A DNA stretch of 64,000 bases from Flavisolibacter longurius (GTDB taxonomy: Bacteria; Bacteroidota; Bacteroidia; Chitinophagales; Chitinophagaceae). Numbering within the stretch: the first letter of the stretch is position 1; the number at the start of each line of letters is the position of its first letter. Made by a program: the position numbers and the translations under genes. The notes below the pieces were generated by a model. It was given only the letters and a program-made list of their open reading frames with translations, made no database searches and had not been told where the DNA came from. This document shows positions 36,880 through 45,877 of the stretch, piece by piece. The stretch is from assembly GCA_014163555.1 (NCBI GenBank), contig JACJGO010000013.1:82480-146479 (forward strand), in the 5' to 3' direction.

Positions 36880-37751
36880 CGTTTGTGACGGCTGATAAAA
36901 AATTTCTGCAGCACTTTTACATAGTCTTCATCGGTGCGGATGTGCAAAAGGTCGGAGCCGCTCCGTTTAAAGGTACGGGTGCAGTATTCGGTACGGTTAA
37001 AAAAATCTTTTTCATATTCATGCCGCACATAGGCATTGGAGGTGTCAAGCCATTTTTGTTCGCCCGTTTCAGCATCTTCTACCCTAAGCATGCCCACCTT
37101 TGGCAGGTGCATGTCCATTTTATCATAAATCTTTACCCCTACGATATCGTGGCGTGCCGCCGCTACCCGAAGTGAATCGGCATAATTGGCGTCAATAAAA
37201 TCACTGAGGATGAAAGCAATGCTTTTGTGTTTGTTGATGTTGCTGAAATAGCGAAGCGCTGTGCTCAGCTTTGTGCTTTTTTTTCGTGACGAAACCGAAA
37301 GCAATTCACGAATGATGAACAGGGCATGATCGCGGCCTTTTTTTGCCGGGATGTATTTTTCAATCCTGTCGCTGTAAAAGATCACACCCACTTTGTCGCC
37401 GTTGTTGATGGCCGAGAAGGTAAGCACGGCCGCAATCTCCGTACTCAGTCCTTTTTTGGTGGTATTGGTAGTACCGAACAGCGATGAAGCACTGACATCC
37501 ACCAGCAGCATTACCGTTAGTTCCCGTTCTTCTTCAAACACCTTGGAAAAGGGATGCCCGAACCGGGCCGAAACGTTCCAATCAATAAACCGGATATCAT
37601 CGCCGGCAGCATACTCCCGTACTTCCTTAAAGTGCATTCCCTTTCCTTTGAAGGCGCTGTGGTATTCGCCGGAAAAAAGATTCGTCGTCAGCTGCTTGCT
37701 TTTGATCTCAAGCTGCCGCACTTTTTTGAGTATGTCTTGTAATGTAAGCAT
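36876..37751 (-). CDS. DUF58 domain protein
   Basis: 291 residues. Contains the DUF58 signature (FKGKGMHFKEVREYAAGDDIRFIDWNVSARFG, here shown only as the region around residue 35-65) and a VWA-like Rossmann part (LLVDVSASS). DUF58 proteins are partners of MoxR AAA+ ATPases. It follows moxR on the same strand after a 99-base repeat-bearing spacer. Confidence 0.92.
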   Translation of the reverse strand: MLTLQDILKKVRQLEIKSKQLTTNLFSGEYHSAFKGKGMHFKEVREYAAGDDIRFIDWNVSARFGHPFSKVFEEERELTVMLLVDVSASSLFGTTNTTKKGLSTEIAAVLTFSAINNGDKVGVIFYSDRIEKYIPAKKGRDHALFIIRELLSVSSRKKSTKLSTALRYFSNINKHKSIAFILSDFIDANYADSLRVAAARHDIVGVKIYDKMDMHLPKVGMLRVEDAETGEQKWLDTSNAYVRHEYEKDFFNRTEYCTRTFKRSGSDLLHIRTDEDYVKVLQKFFISRHKR

Positions 37752-37771
37752 TGTCTGAACCGGGATTTCAG

Positions 37772-37839
37772 GGATAAGTGGGATGTAAAAGATGGAAGGT
37801 TTTTATTTATCCAATCTATCTCATGCATCTCACCTATCC
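37772..37839. repeat. ggat-word inverted repeat between moxR and DUF58 genes
   Basis: Bases 37772-37793 and 37818-37839 are complementary at 17 of 22 positions. The arms are variants of gggat(aagt) and its complement (atctcacc). The spacer holds nothing else. Confidence 0.6.
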
Positions 37840-37850
37840 AAGTTCAAAGA

Positions 37851-38849
37851 CTAGGGTGTATTTATCTTTTGCAATATCTGGTCAATCACATTCTCCGTGG
37901 AAACGTTTTCCGCTTCGGCTTCATAGGTGAGGCCAATGCGGTGACGCAACACACTGTGGGCAATGCTGCGCACATCATCCGGCGTAACATAACCACGGCC
38001 ATTTAAAAAGGCCTGTGCTTTGGAGGCCAGGGCCAGGGCAATACTGCCACGCGGCGAAGCACCATACTGTATCACCGGCTTTAAGCCTGCCAGGCCAAAG
38101 TGGTTCGGATCACGGGTGGCAAACACCAGTCCCAAAATATATTGCTCTACTTTTTCATCGAGGTAAATCTGGCGCACCAGCTTGCGGGCTTCGTTGATCT
38201 CAAAGGTCGAAAGAATGGGATTGATGACCGGCGGTGCCGAACCCTCCACATTCTGCCGGATGATCAACTGTTCATCACGCATGGTGGGATAACTCACCAC
38301 CACTTTTAATAAAAAGCGGTCCACCTGGGCTTCGGGAAGGGGATAGGTTCCTTCCTGCTCAATGGGGTTCTGCGTGGCCAATACAAGAAAGGGTTCATCG
38401 AGTTTGTACGTGGTTTCGCCAATGGTGATCTGCCGCTCCTGCATCGCTTCCAGCAAAGCGCTTTGCACTTTGGCCGGGGCCCGGTTGATTTCATCGGCCA
38501 GCAAAAAGTTGGCGAAGATGGGGCCTTTACGGACCACAAACTCGTTGCGCTGCTGGTTATAGATCATGGTACCGATCACGTCGGCTGGCAAAAGATCCGG
38601 TGTAAACTGGATGCGGCTGAACTTTGCCTGGATGGCCTGCGCCAGCGATTTAATGGCCAGAGTTTTGGCCAGACCGGGAATGCCTTCGAGCAAAATGTGG
38701 CCGTTGGCAAGCAGGGCGATGGTCAGGTGCTCCAACATTTTTTCCTGTCCCACAATCGTTTTCGAGAGTTCAGAGAAGAGCTTTTGCTTTAAATTGTGCC
38801 GGTCTTTGATTAAATTCGTGAGATGCGTGATTTGTTCGGATGTCGTCAT
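37851..38849 (-). CDS. MoxR family AAA+ ATPase
   Basis: 332 residues. Walker A GIPGLAKT, Walker B LLADEINRAP, sensor 1 ATQNPIEQ, and the MoxR-type C-terminal lid. MoxR proteins act as chaperones that work with VWA proteins; here with the DUF58, DUF4381-like and BatA-like products encoded downstream. Confidence 0.95.
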   Translation of the reverse strand: MTTSEQITHLTNLIKDRHNLKQKLFSELSKTIVGQEKMLEHLTIALLANGHILLEGIPGLAKTLAIKSLAQAIQAKFSRIQFTPDLLPADVIGTMIYNQQRNEFVVRKGPIFANFLLADEINRAPAKVQSALLEAMQERQITIGETTYKLDEPFLVLATQNPIEQEGTYPLPEAQVDRFLLKVVVSYPTMRDEQLIIRQNVEGSAPPVINPILSTFEINEARKLVRQIYLDEKVEQYILGLVFATRDPNHFGLAGLKPVIQYGASPRGSIALALASKAQAFLNGRGYVTPDDVRSIAHSVLRHRIGLTYEAEAENVSTENVIDQILQKINTP

Positions 38850-38922
38850 AGATAAATTTCGTCCCGCAGGGTTAACAAATAGTTTGCCTGAATAAAATTA
38901 CTGCAACACAAACTGTATAATT

Positions 38923-39393
38923 ATGAAAATCTTTTCAACTGCTAGCCTATTGTTTTTTTGTTTGTTCGTTGTTTCCTGTCAAAAGGAAAACAATGAACCG
39001 ACCAAGACTGAACAAATAAGTTCATCACCTTGGGTGCATGAAAGTTCAGGCATTGACTCTGATCGGAATGGTACCATTGATATCCCCTTGTTATTGGCTG
39101 GCGTACCAGAATGCAGACTGGATAATGTACTGACGTTTCGGGCTGACGGCACCGCAACAGCAGGAGAAGGGAATAAAAAATGCAACGATTCCGATCCGGC
39201 GACTACGAACTTCAACTGGAACTTTTCCGACAATGAAACCACATTAAACCTTAGTGGAAACGTGTTTTCGCAGCTAAACGGTAGTTTTAAAATAAAAACG
39301 CTTACTAATACCAGCTTCAGCTTAACAAGAGACACAGTCATTACATCACCCATTACAATGAATGCAACGATTATTGTAAACCTTAAACATTGA
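38923..39393 (+). CDS. Lipoprotein, lipocalin-like
   Basis: 156 residues. The signal peptide ends in a lipobox (FVVSC, Cys19). The mature part has the pattern of small Bacteroidota lipocalin-like proteins: SSPWVHES at the start of the first strand, a TFRADGTAT strand and FNWNFSDNETTLNLSG. Function unknown. Single gene between divergent and convergent neighbours. Confidence 0.75.
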   Translation: MKIFSTASLLFFCLFVVSCQKENNEPTKTEQISSSPWVHESSGIDSDRNGTIDIPLLLAGVPECRLDNVLTFRADGTATAGEGNKKCNDSDPATTNFNWNFSDNETTLNLSGNVFSQLNGSFKIKTLTNTSFSLTRDTVITSPITMNATIIVNLKH

Positions 39394-39397
39394 TCGT

Positions 39398-40477
39398 TCA
39401 ATTCGCCGGAGGCTCGTAGTCATATGGCAACTGGTCGGCTAAATTTTTCCAGCTCCAGTAGCCCTGATTGATCCAGCTTTTCTGATCGGTAAAATATCCA
39501 TTGGGTTTGATCAGGATGGTCTCCAATATATCGACATATGAGATCTGTACCGGTACATTCAGCGGTAACTTATTCTTTTCCAAATAGCGCTTTTCCGGCG
39601 CTTTTTTGGTGTAGGTAATGCTGGCCTTTTGCGGGAAGAATAATTCAGCATTGGCCGTGGAATCATCAAAATAATAAAAAGTGGTATCGTAGGGATTGCG
39701 CAGGCGGGCAAACTTTGTGCTGCTGGCGGTTGAATACATATCTACGGTAAAGCCTTCTTTGATCAGCGTACTGTCGTAATAAGCCCGTAAGAAATGAAGG
39801 CGTGATCCTAAATAGGCATCCTTGCGGGCTTTGGCCCATGCGGTTTGCATGTCGGCATCACCTTCCATGGGCAGGTACAAACATTTACCGCGGTACGAAT
39901 TAAGATCGGTTTTAAAAAAATGTACAAATGAATCCAGTTCGTACCGCATGTTGTAACCCAGGGCCCTGTTCTGGATTTGCAGCGGTTCGGTGGCCAGCAC
40001 TTTCAGGCGGTCATTTCGTTTGAAGTACAAAAACTTTAAGGCCTGCGGATTCAGCAGGGTACAGCTATCGGCATTAGGCGAGGCGCCGATAAAATGCTCC
40101 AGAAAAAACTGTCCATATTTTTCCCAGCCATCCGGCACTTCGTTGCTGTTGCGAATGATCACTTCTCCCAGTGTATTGTCGCCCTTTTGCAGCTCAATGG
40201 TAAAGGTGCGGTCGCCATTCATTTCTGCCAGGTTAATGGTGCGACTCATGTACCCGGTAAAAGAGATCACCACTTCATAACCCCCTCTGTCGAGAAAGAG
40301 TTTAAAGGCACCTTCTTTATCCGAAAGTGTTCCTTTTGTAGTGTTCTGGGCAAATACGGAAGCGCCTTCCAGCGGCTGCCCGGTTTCGGCATCTTTTACC
40401 GTACCGGAAAGTGTGCCTTGCGCAAAAGAAAGTACGGTTATCAGGAGGGCTGTGAAAAGGAGAGCAGTTTTTTTCAT
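39398..40477 (-). CDS. Exported protein with carboxypeptidase-like regulatory domain
   Basis: 359 residues from the ATG at 40477, which begins a signal peptide (MKKTALLFTALLITVLSFAQ). The first 90 residues of the mature form are a CarboxypepD_reg-like beta sandwich (GTVKDAETGQPLEGASVFA) that is common at the start of TonB-dependent receptors, but no receptor barrel follows. The rest (about 130-359) is unrecognised and rich in Tyr and Lys. Confidence 0.8.
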   Translation of the reverse strand: MKKTALLFTALLITVLSFAQGTLSGTVKDAETGQPLEGASVFAQNTTKGTLSDKEGAFKLFLDRGGYEVVISFTGYMSRTINLAEMNGDRTFTIELQKGDNTLGEVIIRNSNEVPDGWEKYGQFFLEHFIGASPNADSCTLLNPQALKFLYFKRNDRLKVLATEPLQIQNRALGYNMRYELDSFVHFFKTDLNSYRGKCLYLPMEGDADMQTAWAKARKDAYLGSRLHFLRAYYDSTLIKEGFTVDMYSTASSTKFARLRNPYDTTFYYFDDSTANAELFFPQKASITYTKKAPEKRYLEKNKLPLNVPVQISYVDILETILIKPNGYFTDQKSWINQGYWSWKNLADQLPYDYEPPAN

Positions 40478-40494
40478 AAGAAATGCGATAGTGG

Positions 40495-41499
40495 TCATAA
40501 CGCTAATTTACCTTCTTTCATTGCCTGCCGGTACTGGGTGCAGGCATTTTTTATCACGGTTTCCAGCGGCTGATAGGCTAAACCCGGAAGAGCTTTAAGC
40601 AGGGCACTGTTGTCAAACGAGGTATGACTGTGGGCAATTTTGGCGGTTTCTTTTGAGAGCAGGGGCTTTTTGCCAGTAAGCAGCCCTTTGACTGCTTCCA
40701 GCCGCCAGGCAATTTCACCCATGGTTTTGTTGGCAAAGCGGTGTGGTGGTTTTTTGCCGAAGCCCTGGGCAATGGTGCCAAATAGGGTTTGAAAGCTCCA
40801 GTTCTCAGCGTTGACAATAAAGCGTCTTTCCGTGATGTCGGAAAAGAGCAGTTGCACAGCCGCTTCGGCGGCATCTTCCACGCCTACAAAACCATTAACA
40901 CCTTTGGTGTACCAGGGAAATTCTTTGTACGCATTTTTAAAAATGGCGCAACTGCTTTGGTGCCAGTTGCCATACCCAAGGATGGTGCTGGGATTGATGA
41001 TGACGCCTTCCAATCCTTCTGCAAAGCCACGCCAGGCCTGCATTTCAGCCTGGTGCTTGGTGATGGCATAATGTGTGTTGGCCTTGGAGGCTTCCCATTT
41101 TTTTTCTTCCGAAACAGTTGTGGCGTTCAGGGTGCGGCCCAGTGCAGCTACTGAACTTACGTGCAGAAAACGTTTCACACCGGCTTCCAGGGCCATGTTC
41201 ACAACATTGGCCGTACCGCCAATGTTGATCCGGTACATTTCATCGCGGTTGTGTTTGGCAAACGATACAATGGCTGCGGAATGAATAACGGCATCAGCTC
41301 CCTGCATCCCTTCTTCCAGCGCTACTACATCCAGCACGTCGCCATCTACCCATTCCACATTTTCCCATACGGAAGACGGAATAAAAAACGGCAGTCTGGA
41401 AGTAGACCGGCGCAGGGCCCTGACGGCATGGCCTTTTTCTACCAGGTTTTTAATGATGTAAGCACCTAAAAAGCCGGTGCCGCCGGTTATAAAAATCAT
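40495..41499 (-). CDS. NAD(P)-dependent epimerase/dehydratase (extended SDR)
   Basis: 334 residues from ATG 41499 (MIFITGGTGFLGAYI); a TTG start at 41523 would overlap the stop of the gene before it. Rossmann motif TGGTGFLGAYI, active-site-type YAITKHQAE with SSVAAL ahead of it, as in dihydroflavonol reductase-like SDRs. Substrate unknown. It follows the 3-hydroxyacyl-CoA dehydrogenase gene closely, so they are likely co-transcribed. Confidence 0.88.
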   Translation of the reverse strand: MIFITGGTGFLGAYIIKNLVEKGHAVRALRRSTSRLPFFIPSSVWENVEWVDGDVLDVVALEEGMQGADAVIHSAAIVSFAKHNRDEMYRINIGGTANVVNMALEAGVKRFLHVSSVAALGRTLNATTVSEEKKWEASKANTHYAITKHQAEMQAWRGFAEGLEGVIINPSTILGYGNWHQSSCAIFKNAYKEFPWYTKGVNGFVGVEDAAEAAVQLLFSDITERRFIVNAENWSFQTLFGTIAQGFGKKPPHRFANKTMGEIAWRLEAVKGLLTGKKPLLSKETAKIAHSHTSFDNSALLKALPGLAYQPLETVIKNACTQYRQAMKEGKLAL

Positions 41500-41519
41500 C
41501 AATCGTTTTTCCTTTTTGG

Positions 41520-42359
41520 TCAATAGTGGTAATATCCTTTTCCGGTTTTCTTGCCCAGTTCTCCCTTTACAACTTTTTCTTTTTGAACAAGCGAGGGTTG
41601 CAGCCGTTCGGGGCGCCCCAACTGTTCGTATACCGAGCAGCTTACGGCATAGTTCACATCGTTGCCGATAAGATCCATTAGTTTGAACGGTCCCATTTTG
41701 AATCCGATACCTTCCAGCAGGCGATCCATCACCTCGTACGAAGCATATCCTTCTTCGGCCAGCCGGAGCGATTCAATATAATACGGCCGGGCCACACGGT
41801 TCACAATAAAGCCGGGCGAATCTTTGCACACTACCGGCACCTTTCCCAGTGCTTTGGTAAAGTGTACCAGTTGGGCTGTAACTTCCTCTGCGGTTTTTTC
41901 CCCCTTCACAACTTCCACCAGCTTCATAAGCGGGGCCGGATTAAAAAAATGCAGTCCGGCTACCCGTTCGGGGTGCGGCAGGTCGGCAGCAATTTGTGTG
42001 ATCGAAAGCGAAGAGGTGTTGGACGCAAAAATGGTGTTTGCACCGTTAATGGCAGCCAGTTGGCTGAACAGCGCAACCTTTGCTTCCAGCTTTTCAACAA
42101 TTGCTTCGATAACAAGATCGGCCTTGCAGTGCTGCAGGTCCGAAAGAAAAAAGAGGTTGGCAAGAATTGCTTTTGCTTTTTCTGCCGTTAGTTTTTCTTT
42201 GGCCACCAGCTTGTCCAGGTCCGATTTAAGTTTTTGCGCAGCGTTTTGTACGGCCGCTTCCGACACGTCGAATAAAAGAGTGCGAAAGCCCGCTGTTGCC
42301 GAAACCTGCGCTATGCCGCTTCCCATCGTACCGGCACCACAAATACAAATGATTGTCAT
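41520..42359 (-). CDS. 3-hydroxybutyryl-CoA dehydrogenase
   Basis: 279 residues. N-terminal NAD-binding site CGAGTMGSGIAQ, catalytic region GLHFFNPAPLMKLVEVV (His of the HFFNP motif), and the C-terminal 3HCDH dimer domain (DSPGFIVNRV; LMDLIGNDVNYAV). Acts in short-chain beta-oxidation or butyrate-type metabolism. Single-domain form, not fused to enoyl-CoA hydratase. Confidence 0.93.
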   Translation of the reverse strand: MTIICICGAGTMGSGIAQVSATAGFRTLLFDVSEAAVQNAAQKLKSDLDKLVAKEKLTAEKAKAILANLFFLSDLQHCKADLVIEAIVEKLEAKVALFSQLAAINGANTIFASNTSSLSITQIAADLPHPERVAGLHFFNPAPLMKLVEVVKGEKTAEEVTAQLVHFTKALGKVPVVCKDSPGFIVNRVARPYYIESLRLAEEGYASYEVMDRLLEGIGFKMGPFKLMDLIGNDVNYAVSCSVYEQLGRPERLQPSLVQKEKVVKGELGKKTGKGYYHY

Positions 42360-42374
42360 ATAGAATGAATGGTG

Positions 42375-42400
42375 TAAATGTACATTGGTAATGAAAACAA
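42375..42400 (-). promoter_or_regulatory. Possible promoter of the 3-hydroxybutyryl-CoA dehydrogenase gene
   Basis: On the minus strand TACATTTA (42382-42375), one base from TAnnTTTG, with TTG 15 bases upstream (42400-42398). The start codon is 15 bases downstream. Confidence 0.35.
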
Positions 42401-42429
42401 CTTACCTTAATACTTTCAAAGTCATTGAT

Positions 42430-43110
42430 ATGGCCACAACCAATGCATCGGAAATTTACCGGAAGCCCTACCTCACAACAGCCGCATATACCCTGGCCCT
42501 GCTGCTTTTCCTGTTGCCTTTTTTTAATATTAAATGCAATGATGTTTCCATGGCCAAGCTAAGTGGTATCAGCATGGCCACCGGTGGTAAACCAAGCCTG
42601 AGCCGAGATCTGGAAGATATGCAAAACAGTTTTCCGGGTGAGCGGCGGCGTTCGGCTGCATCAATCGATAACGAAGGTCAATTGTTTATTACGGCCTTGT
42701 TTGCGATGTTGCTGGGAGTGGCAGGATTGCTCTATTCAATTTTCAACAAAGATGAAAACCAGCGGGCCGGCATGTACATCGGTGGCCTGGGAGCCCTGGC
42801 CCTGATTGGCGCCTGGATACAGGTAAACTCCGTTGTCAGTGAGAATACAAAAATGCAGGGAGGACCCTCGCCCGACGAACGGTTTACGGCCATGATGCGG
42901 GTATCGGCTTCGCCAACACTGTGGTTTGTTCTTTGTCTGCTTTGTTTTCTGGCAGCCGCCTTTATCAGCTATCAGAAAAGCAAACCCGTGGCAGTAACCG
43001 GAACAGGGGAAGAAAAGCCGCCGCAGGCAGCTCCGCAGATCAAGATCAAAAATCCCGGCGACCAATCCGAATTTCCTTCCGCACCGGAAGGAGAAAGGGA
43101 CCTGGGATAA
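42430..43110 (+). CDS. Membrane protein of unknown function
   Basis: About 226 residues from ATG 42430; an in-frame ATG at 42391 is an alternative. Three or four transmembrane segments: one near residues 16-33 (YTLALLLFLLPFF), two in the middle and one near 160-180. A hydrophilic loop follows the first (KLSGISMATGGKPSL). The C-terminal tail is Pro/Glu/Lys-rich. No family recognised. A terminator follows 107 bases later. Confidence 0.7.
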   Translation: MATTNASEIYRKPYLTTAAYTLALLLFLLPFFNIKCNDVSMAKLSGISMATGGKPSLSRDLEDMQNSFPGERRRSAASIDNEGQLFITALFAMLLGVAGLLYSIFNKDENQRAGMYIGGLGALALIGAWIQVNSVVSENTKMQGGPSPDERFTAMMRVSASPTLWFVLCLLCFLAAAFISYQKSKPVAVTGTGEEKPPQAAPQIKIKNPGDQSEFPSAPEGERDLG

Positions 43111-43111
43111 A

Positions 43112-43207
43112 TCAGGCCAGCAGGTTAACCAGAATAAAGGAAACAGTAATCACCAGGATGAGACGAAGGGTTGTTTTCACGGTGTGTGAACTAATCAGGT
43201 TTTGCAT
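43112..43207 (-). CDS. Candidate 31-residue membrane microprotein
   Basis: ATG at 43207 to TGA at 43112 gives MQNLISSHTVKTTLRL then an all-hydrophobic stretch (ILVITVSFILVNLLA): one transmembrane helix with a short basic N-terminus. It lies opposite the 3' untranslated part of the membrane protein gene. No start signal was seen, and an ORF this short may be chance. Confidence 0.3.
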   Translation of the reverse strand: MQNLISSHTVKTTLRLILVITVSFILVNLLA

Positions 43208-43216
43208 AAAGATTTG

Positions 43217-43249
43217 AATTGGTAGCTAAAATTGCTACCAATTTTTTTT
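43217..43249 (+). terminator. Terminator after the unknown membrane protein gene
   Basis: aattggtagc / gctaccaatt, perfect 10-bp stem with seven-base loop, followed by six more T. Confidence 0.85.
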
Positions 43250-43341
43250 GCAGTCAAGGGGCATAGCCAAATTCCTGTTTTTTCTCGCCGGAATGTACCG
43301 GGAAATAGCCGATTGGTGTAAAAAGCGGAAAACGTTGCACT

Positions 43342-43367
43342 AATATTTAGATATTTGTCTAAATATT
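43342..43367. promoter_or_regulatory. ArsR-type operator upstream of sdpR
   Basis: Perfect palindrome: aatatttaga (43342-43351), six-base centre tatttg, tctaaatatt (43358-43367). The AT-rich form with a 10-bp half-site and about 26 bases in all matches known ArsR/SmtB operators. It lies 62 bases before the repressor ATG, in the only promoter region for the sdpR-sdpI pair, so autorepression is likely. The rest of 43250-43428 holds no gene. Confidence 0.7.
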
Positions 43368-43428
43368 GAAATCTTCCCGGCGGTGCAGGGTTTTTCTGCA
43401 GCCGGCAGCAGATGACAAGAAAGCATGT

Positions 43429-43692
43429 ATGAACCTTTTGTTCAAAGCACTGAATGACGCCACGCGGCGGGAGATACTGACCTTGCTGAAAGAAGGCGAT
43501 AAAACCGCCGGTGAGATTGCAGATCATTTCAACATCTCCAAGCCCAGTATCTCCCATCACCTGGACCTGTTGAAACAGGCCGGCCTGGTGGAAGCGGAAA
43601 AGCAGGGACAATTTATCCTCTATTCGCTGAACACCACCGTGGTGGATGAAATAGCGCAATGGTTCATTCAGTTTAAAACCAAAAAAAAGTAG
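43429..43692 (+). CDS. sdpR: ArsR family autorepressor, SdpR-like
   Basis: 87 residues from ATG 43429. Whole-length winged helix: LFKALNDATRREILTLLKEGDKTAGEIADHF, recognition helix SKPSISHHLDLLKQAGL, wing VEAEKQGQFILYSL. No metal-binding cysteines, so it is not an arsenic or zinc sensor. The next gene, five bases on, encodes SdpI, as in Bacillus where SdpR is held at the membrane by ligand-bound SdpI. Confidence 0.9.
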   Translation: MNLLFKALNDATRREILTLLKEGDKTAGEIADHFNISKPSISHHLDLLKQAGLVEAEKQGQFILYSLNTTVVDEIAQWFIQFKTKKK

Positions 43693-43696
43693 CGTT

Positions 43697-44347
43697 ATGA
43701 AAAAAAAGACTGTTTACCTGTTGTTGGTTATACTGCTTGCCCTTACACCCATTGCTTACCTGGCCCTGGTGTACGACAGCCTGCCGCAGCAGGTGGCCCT
43801 GCACTACGGCACCGACATGAAGCCGGACCGCTATGGCGATAAGGAAGAATTGTGGCTGGTCACTATCCTGCTTGCTGCCGTATCGGTGGTGGTGTATGGG
43901 TTGCTCACCAACATCCAGCGCTTCGATCCCAAACGCAAAACAACTAGCGGTTCCACAACTTTCAACAAACTTGCGTTTGGCCTGGTGGTATTTATGGCCG
44001 CACTCAATTTTGTCATTATTGCTTCGTCCCGTGGCGATATTGATCTGCAGCGGGTGATGTTTCCGCTGATGGGACTCATGTTTGCCTTTATCGGCAATTA
44101 CATGAACCATATCAAGCCCAATTATTTTGCCGGCATTCGCCTGCCCTGGACACTGAACAGTGATGAAAACTGGCGCCGTACGCACCAACTGGCCGGAAAA
44201 ATTTGGTTTGCCGGTGGCGTACTGATTGCCATTGCCGGCCTGGTGCTTTCTTCTTCACTGGCGTTTCCGTTTTTTATCGGTGCGCTGGTGATTATGGTGC
44301 TGATTCCGGTAATTTATTCGTACCGGCTTTTTAAACAACAGGTATGA
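43697..44347 (+). CDS. sdpI: SdpI family membrane protein
   Basis: 216 residues, six transmembrane segments. The N-terminal DUF1648 region (DSLPQQVALHYG) and the SdpI signature (GIRLPWTLNSDENWRRTHQLAGK) are both present. In Bacillus subtilis SdpI gives immunity to the SdpC toxin and takes SdpR to the membrane. No sdpC-like toxin gene is in the window. Confidence 0.9.
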   Translation: MKKKTVYLLLVILLALTPIAYLALVYDSLPQQVALHYGTDMKPDRYGDKEELWLVTILLAAVSVVVYGLLTNIQRFDPKRKTTSGSTTFNKLAFGLVVFMAALNFVIIASSRGDIDLQRVMFPLMGLMFAFIGNYMNHIKPNYFAGIRLPWTLNSDENWRRTHQLAGKIWFAGGVLIAIAGLVLSSSLAFPFFIGALVIMVLIPVIYSYRLFKQQV

Positions 44348-44421
44348 TTGAAGGTGAGCCAGCAGGCATTCGAAAACGGAACCAGTAATTTCTTAATAAG
44401 AACCCTTAAAATTATTGCGAT

Positions 44422-45855
44422 ATGAAAAATGGACTCTTCATTCTCTTTTGTTTTTTATTGGTTCAAGCAACAAATGCACAACCAAAGGTTGATGGTACCT
44501 GGGAAGGGAAACTTTCTGTAGGAGCCAACAGCTTGCGGCTGGTGGTTCATATCACGGGTGGTCTGGGTGCATATTCCGCAACGCTTGACAGTCCCGACCA
44601 GGGTGCTAAAGGTATTCCGGTCAGTAAGGTGCAACACGCTGGCGACAGCCTGCACCTGGAAGTGGCAGCTGCAGGAGCAAAACTTTCTGGCCGGTTGGTC
44701 AACGATTCAACACTGAGTGGACAGTGGCGGCAAGGCGGCGCGGTCTTTCCTATCGAGATGAAAAAATCGGCAACCAACAAGGGTACTGCTGCTGTAAAAA
44801 AGCGGCCGCAAACACCTGTTCCGCCTTTCTCTTACCAGAGCAAAGACGTTACTTACCACAACGCCGATCGATCCATACAATTTGGTGCAACGGTAACAAA
44901 GCCGTTTGGTGAGGTTCCTTACCCGGCCGTGTTGCTGATTACCGGTTCGGGTCCGCAAAACCGCGACGAAGAGCTATTTGGTCACAAACCGTTTGCTGTG
45001 ATTGCAGATGACCTGACCAAACGCGGATTTTTGGTGTTACGGGTTGATGACCGTGGCGTTGGGCAAACCACCGGCGATCACCGGTCGGCTACGTCCGAGG
45101 ATTTTGCCGACGATGTAAAAGCGGGTCTTGCTTACCTGCGCTCCCTGCCTGAAGTGAACAAATCAAAAATAGGGCTGCTGGGTCACAGTGAAGGCGGCAT
45201 GATAGCGCAGATGGTAGGGGCCGAAGAAAAGGACCTTGCCTTTCTTGTTTTGATGGCAGCGCCGGGCATTCCGGTGGTGGAGTTAATGGCCCTGCAAAAC
45301 AAAGCGATCCTGCTTTCCGGCGGCATGAACGAAGCGGCTGCAGATGCTTATTTAAAACTTTATCGTCCGTTGATAGCAGCACTGGCCACGACTACACCGG
45401 AACAAGGCGAACAAGTTGCCATGCAGGTTTTGAATAACTGGATCAAAAACACTCCCAAAGAAATGGTGATTGCCACCACCAACATCCGCACTGAGCAGGA
45501 CAAGCAAAAGCTGGTGGCTTCTTTTGTCAGGCAAACAGTCAATCCATGGTTTCAGTATTTTTTGCAGTATAACCCCGATGACTACGTGAAGAAACTAAAA
45601 ACAAAAGTGCTGGCGCTAAACGGTGACAAAGATGTCCAGGTAACCTCTTCGGCTAACCTTGCCGGTCTGCGGGCATCGCTCAAAAAAAGTAATTCTCCGC
45701 AGTACGATGTGGTAGCATTGGAAGGATTGAATCATCTTTTCCAGCGTTGTCAAAAATGTACTGTTCAGGAGTACGGCGAACTGGAAGAAACCATTGCACC
45801 CGCCGCGCTGGAAGCTGTCGGCAACTGGCTGGTAAAAGAAATTAAAAACAAGTAA
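44422..45855 (+). CDS. Exported alpha/beta hydrolase
   Basis: 477 residues with a signal peptide (MKNGLFILFCFLLVQATNA). The first 120 residues form a beta-rich domain (DGTWEGKLSVGANSLRLVVHI), then the alpha/beta hydrolase with nucleophile Ser in GHSEGG, acid Asp in LNGDKDVQV and His in EGLNHLFQ. The RVDDRGVGQTTG motif fits the S9-like/dienelactone group. Periplasmic esterase or peptidase; substrate unknown. Confidence 0.9.
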   Translation: MKNGLFILFCFLLVQATNAQPKVDGTWEGKLSVGANSLRLVVHITGGLGAYSATLDSPDQGAKGIPVSKVQHAGDSLHLEVAAAGAKLSGRLVNDSTLSGQWRQGGAVFPIEMKKSATNKGTAAVKKRPQTPVPPFSYQSKDVTYHNADRSIQFGATVTKPFGEVPYPAVLLITGSGPQNRDEELFGHKPFAVIADDLTKRGFLVLRVDDRGVGQTTGDHRSATSEDFADDVKAGLAYLRSLPEVNKSKIGLLGHSEGGMIAQMVGAEEKDLAFLVLMAAPGIPVVELMALQNKAILLSGGMNEAAADAYLKLYRPLIAALATTTPEQGEQVAMQVLNNWIKNTPKEMVIATTNIRTEQDKQKLVASFVRQTVNPWFQYFLQYNPDDYVKKLKTKVLALNGDKDVQVTSSANLAGLRASLKKSNSPQYDVVALEGLNHLFQRCQKCTVQEYGELEETIAPAALEAVGNWLVKEIKNK

Positions 45856-45877
45856 AAGTTTTGAACTGCAGAATAGC

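Noticed and set aside
37851..38849. MoxR cluster as an anti-phage system
   Set aside because: All partners (DUF58, BatA-like) are of the housekeeping Bat type; no effector domain is present.
43697..44347. SdpI as part of a toxin-immunity locus
   Set aside because: No small secreted toxin or maturation gene lies nearby; only the regulator-receptor pair is supported.
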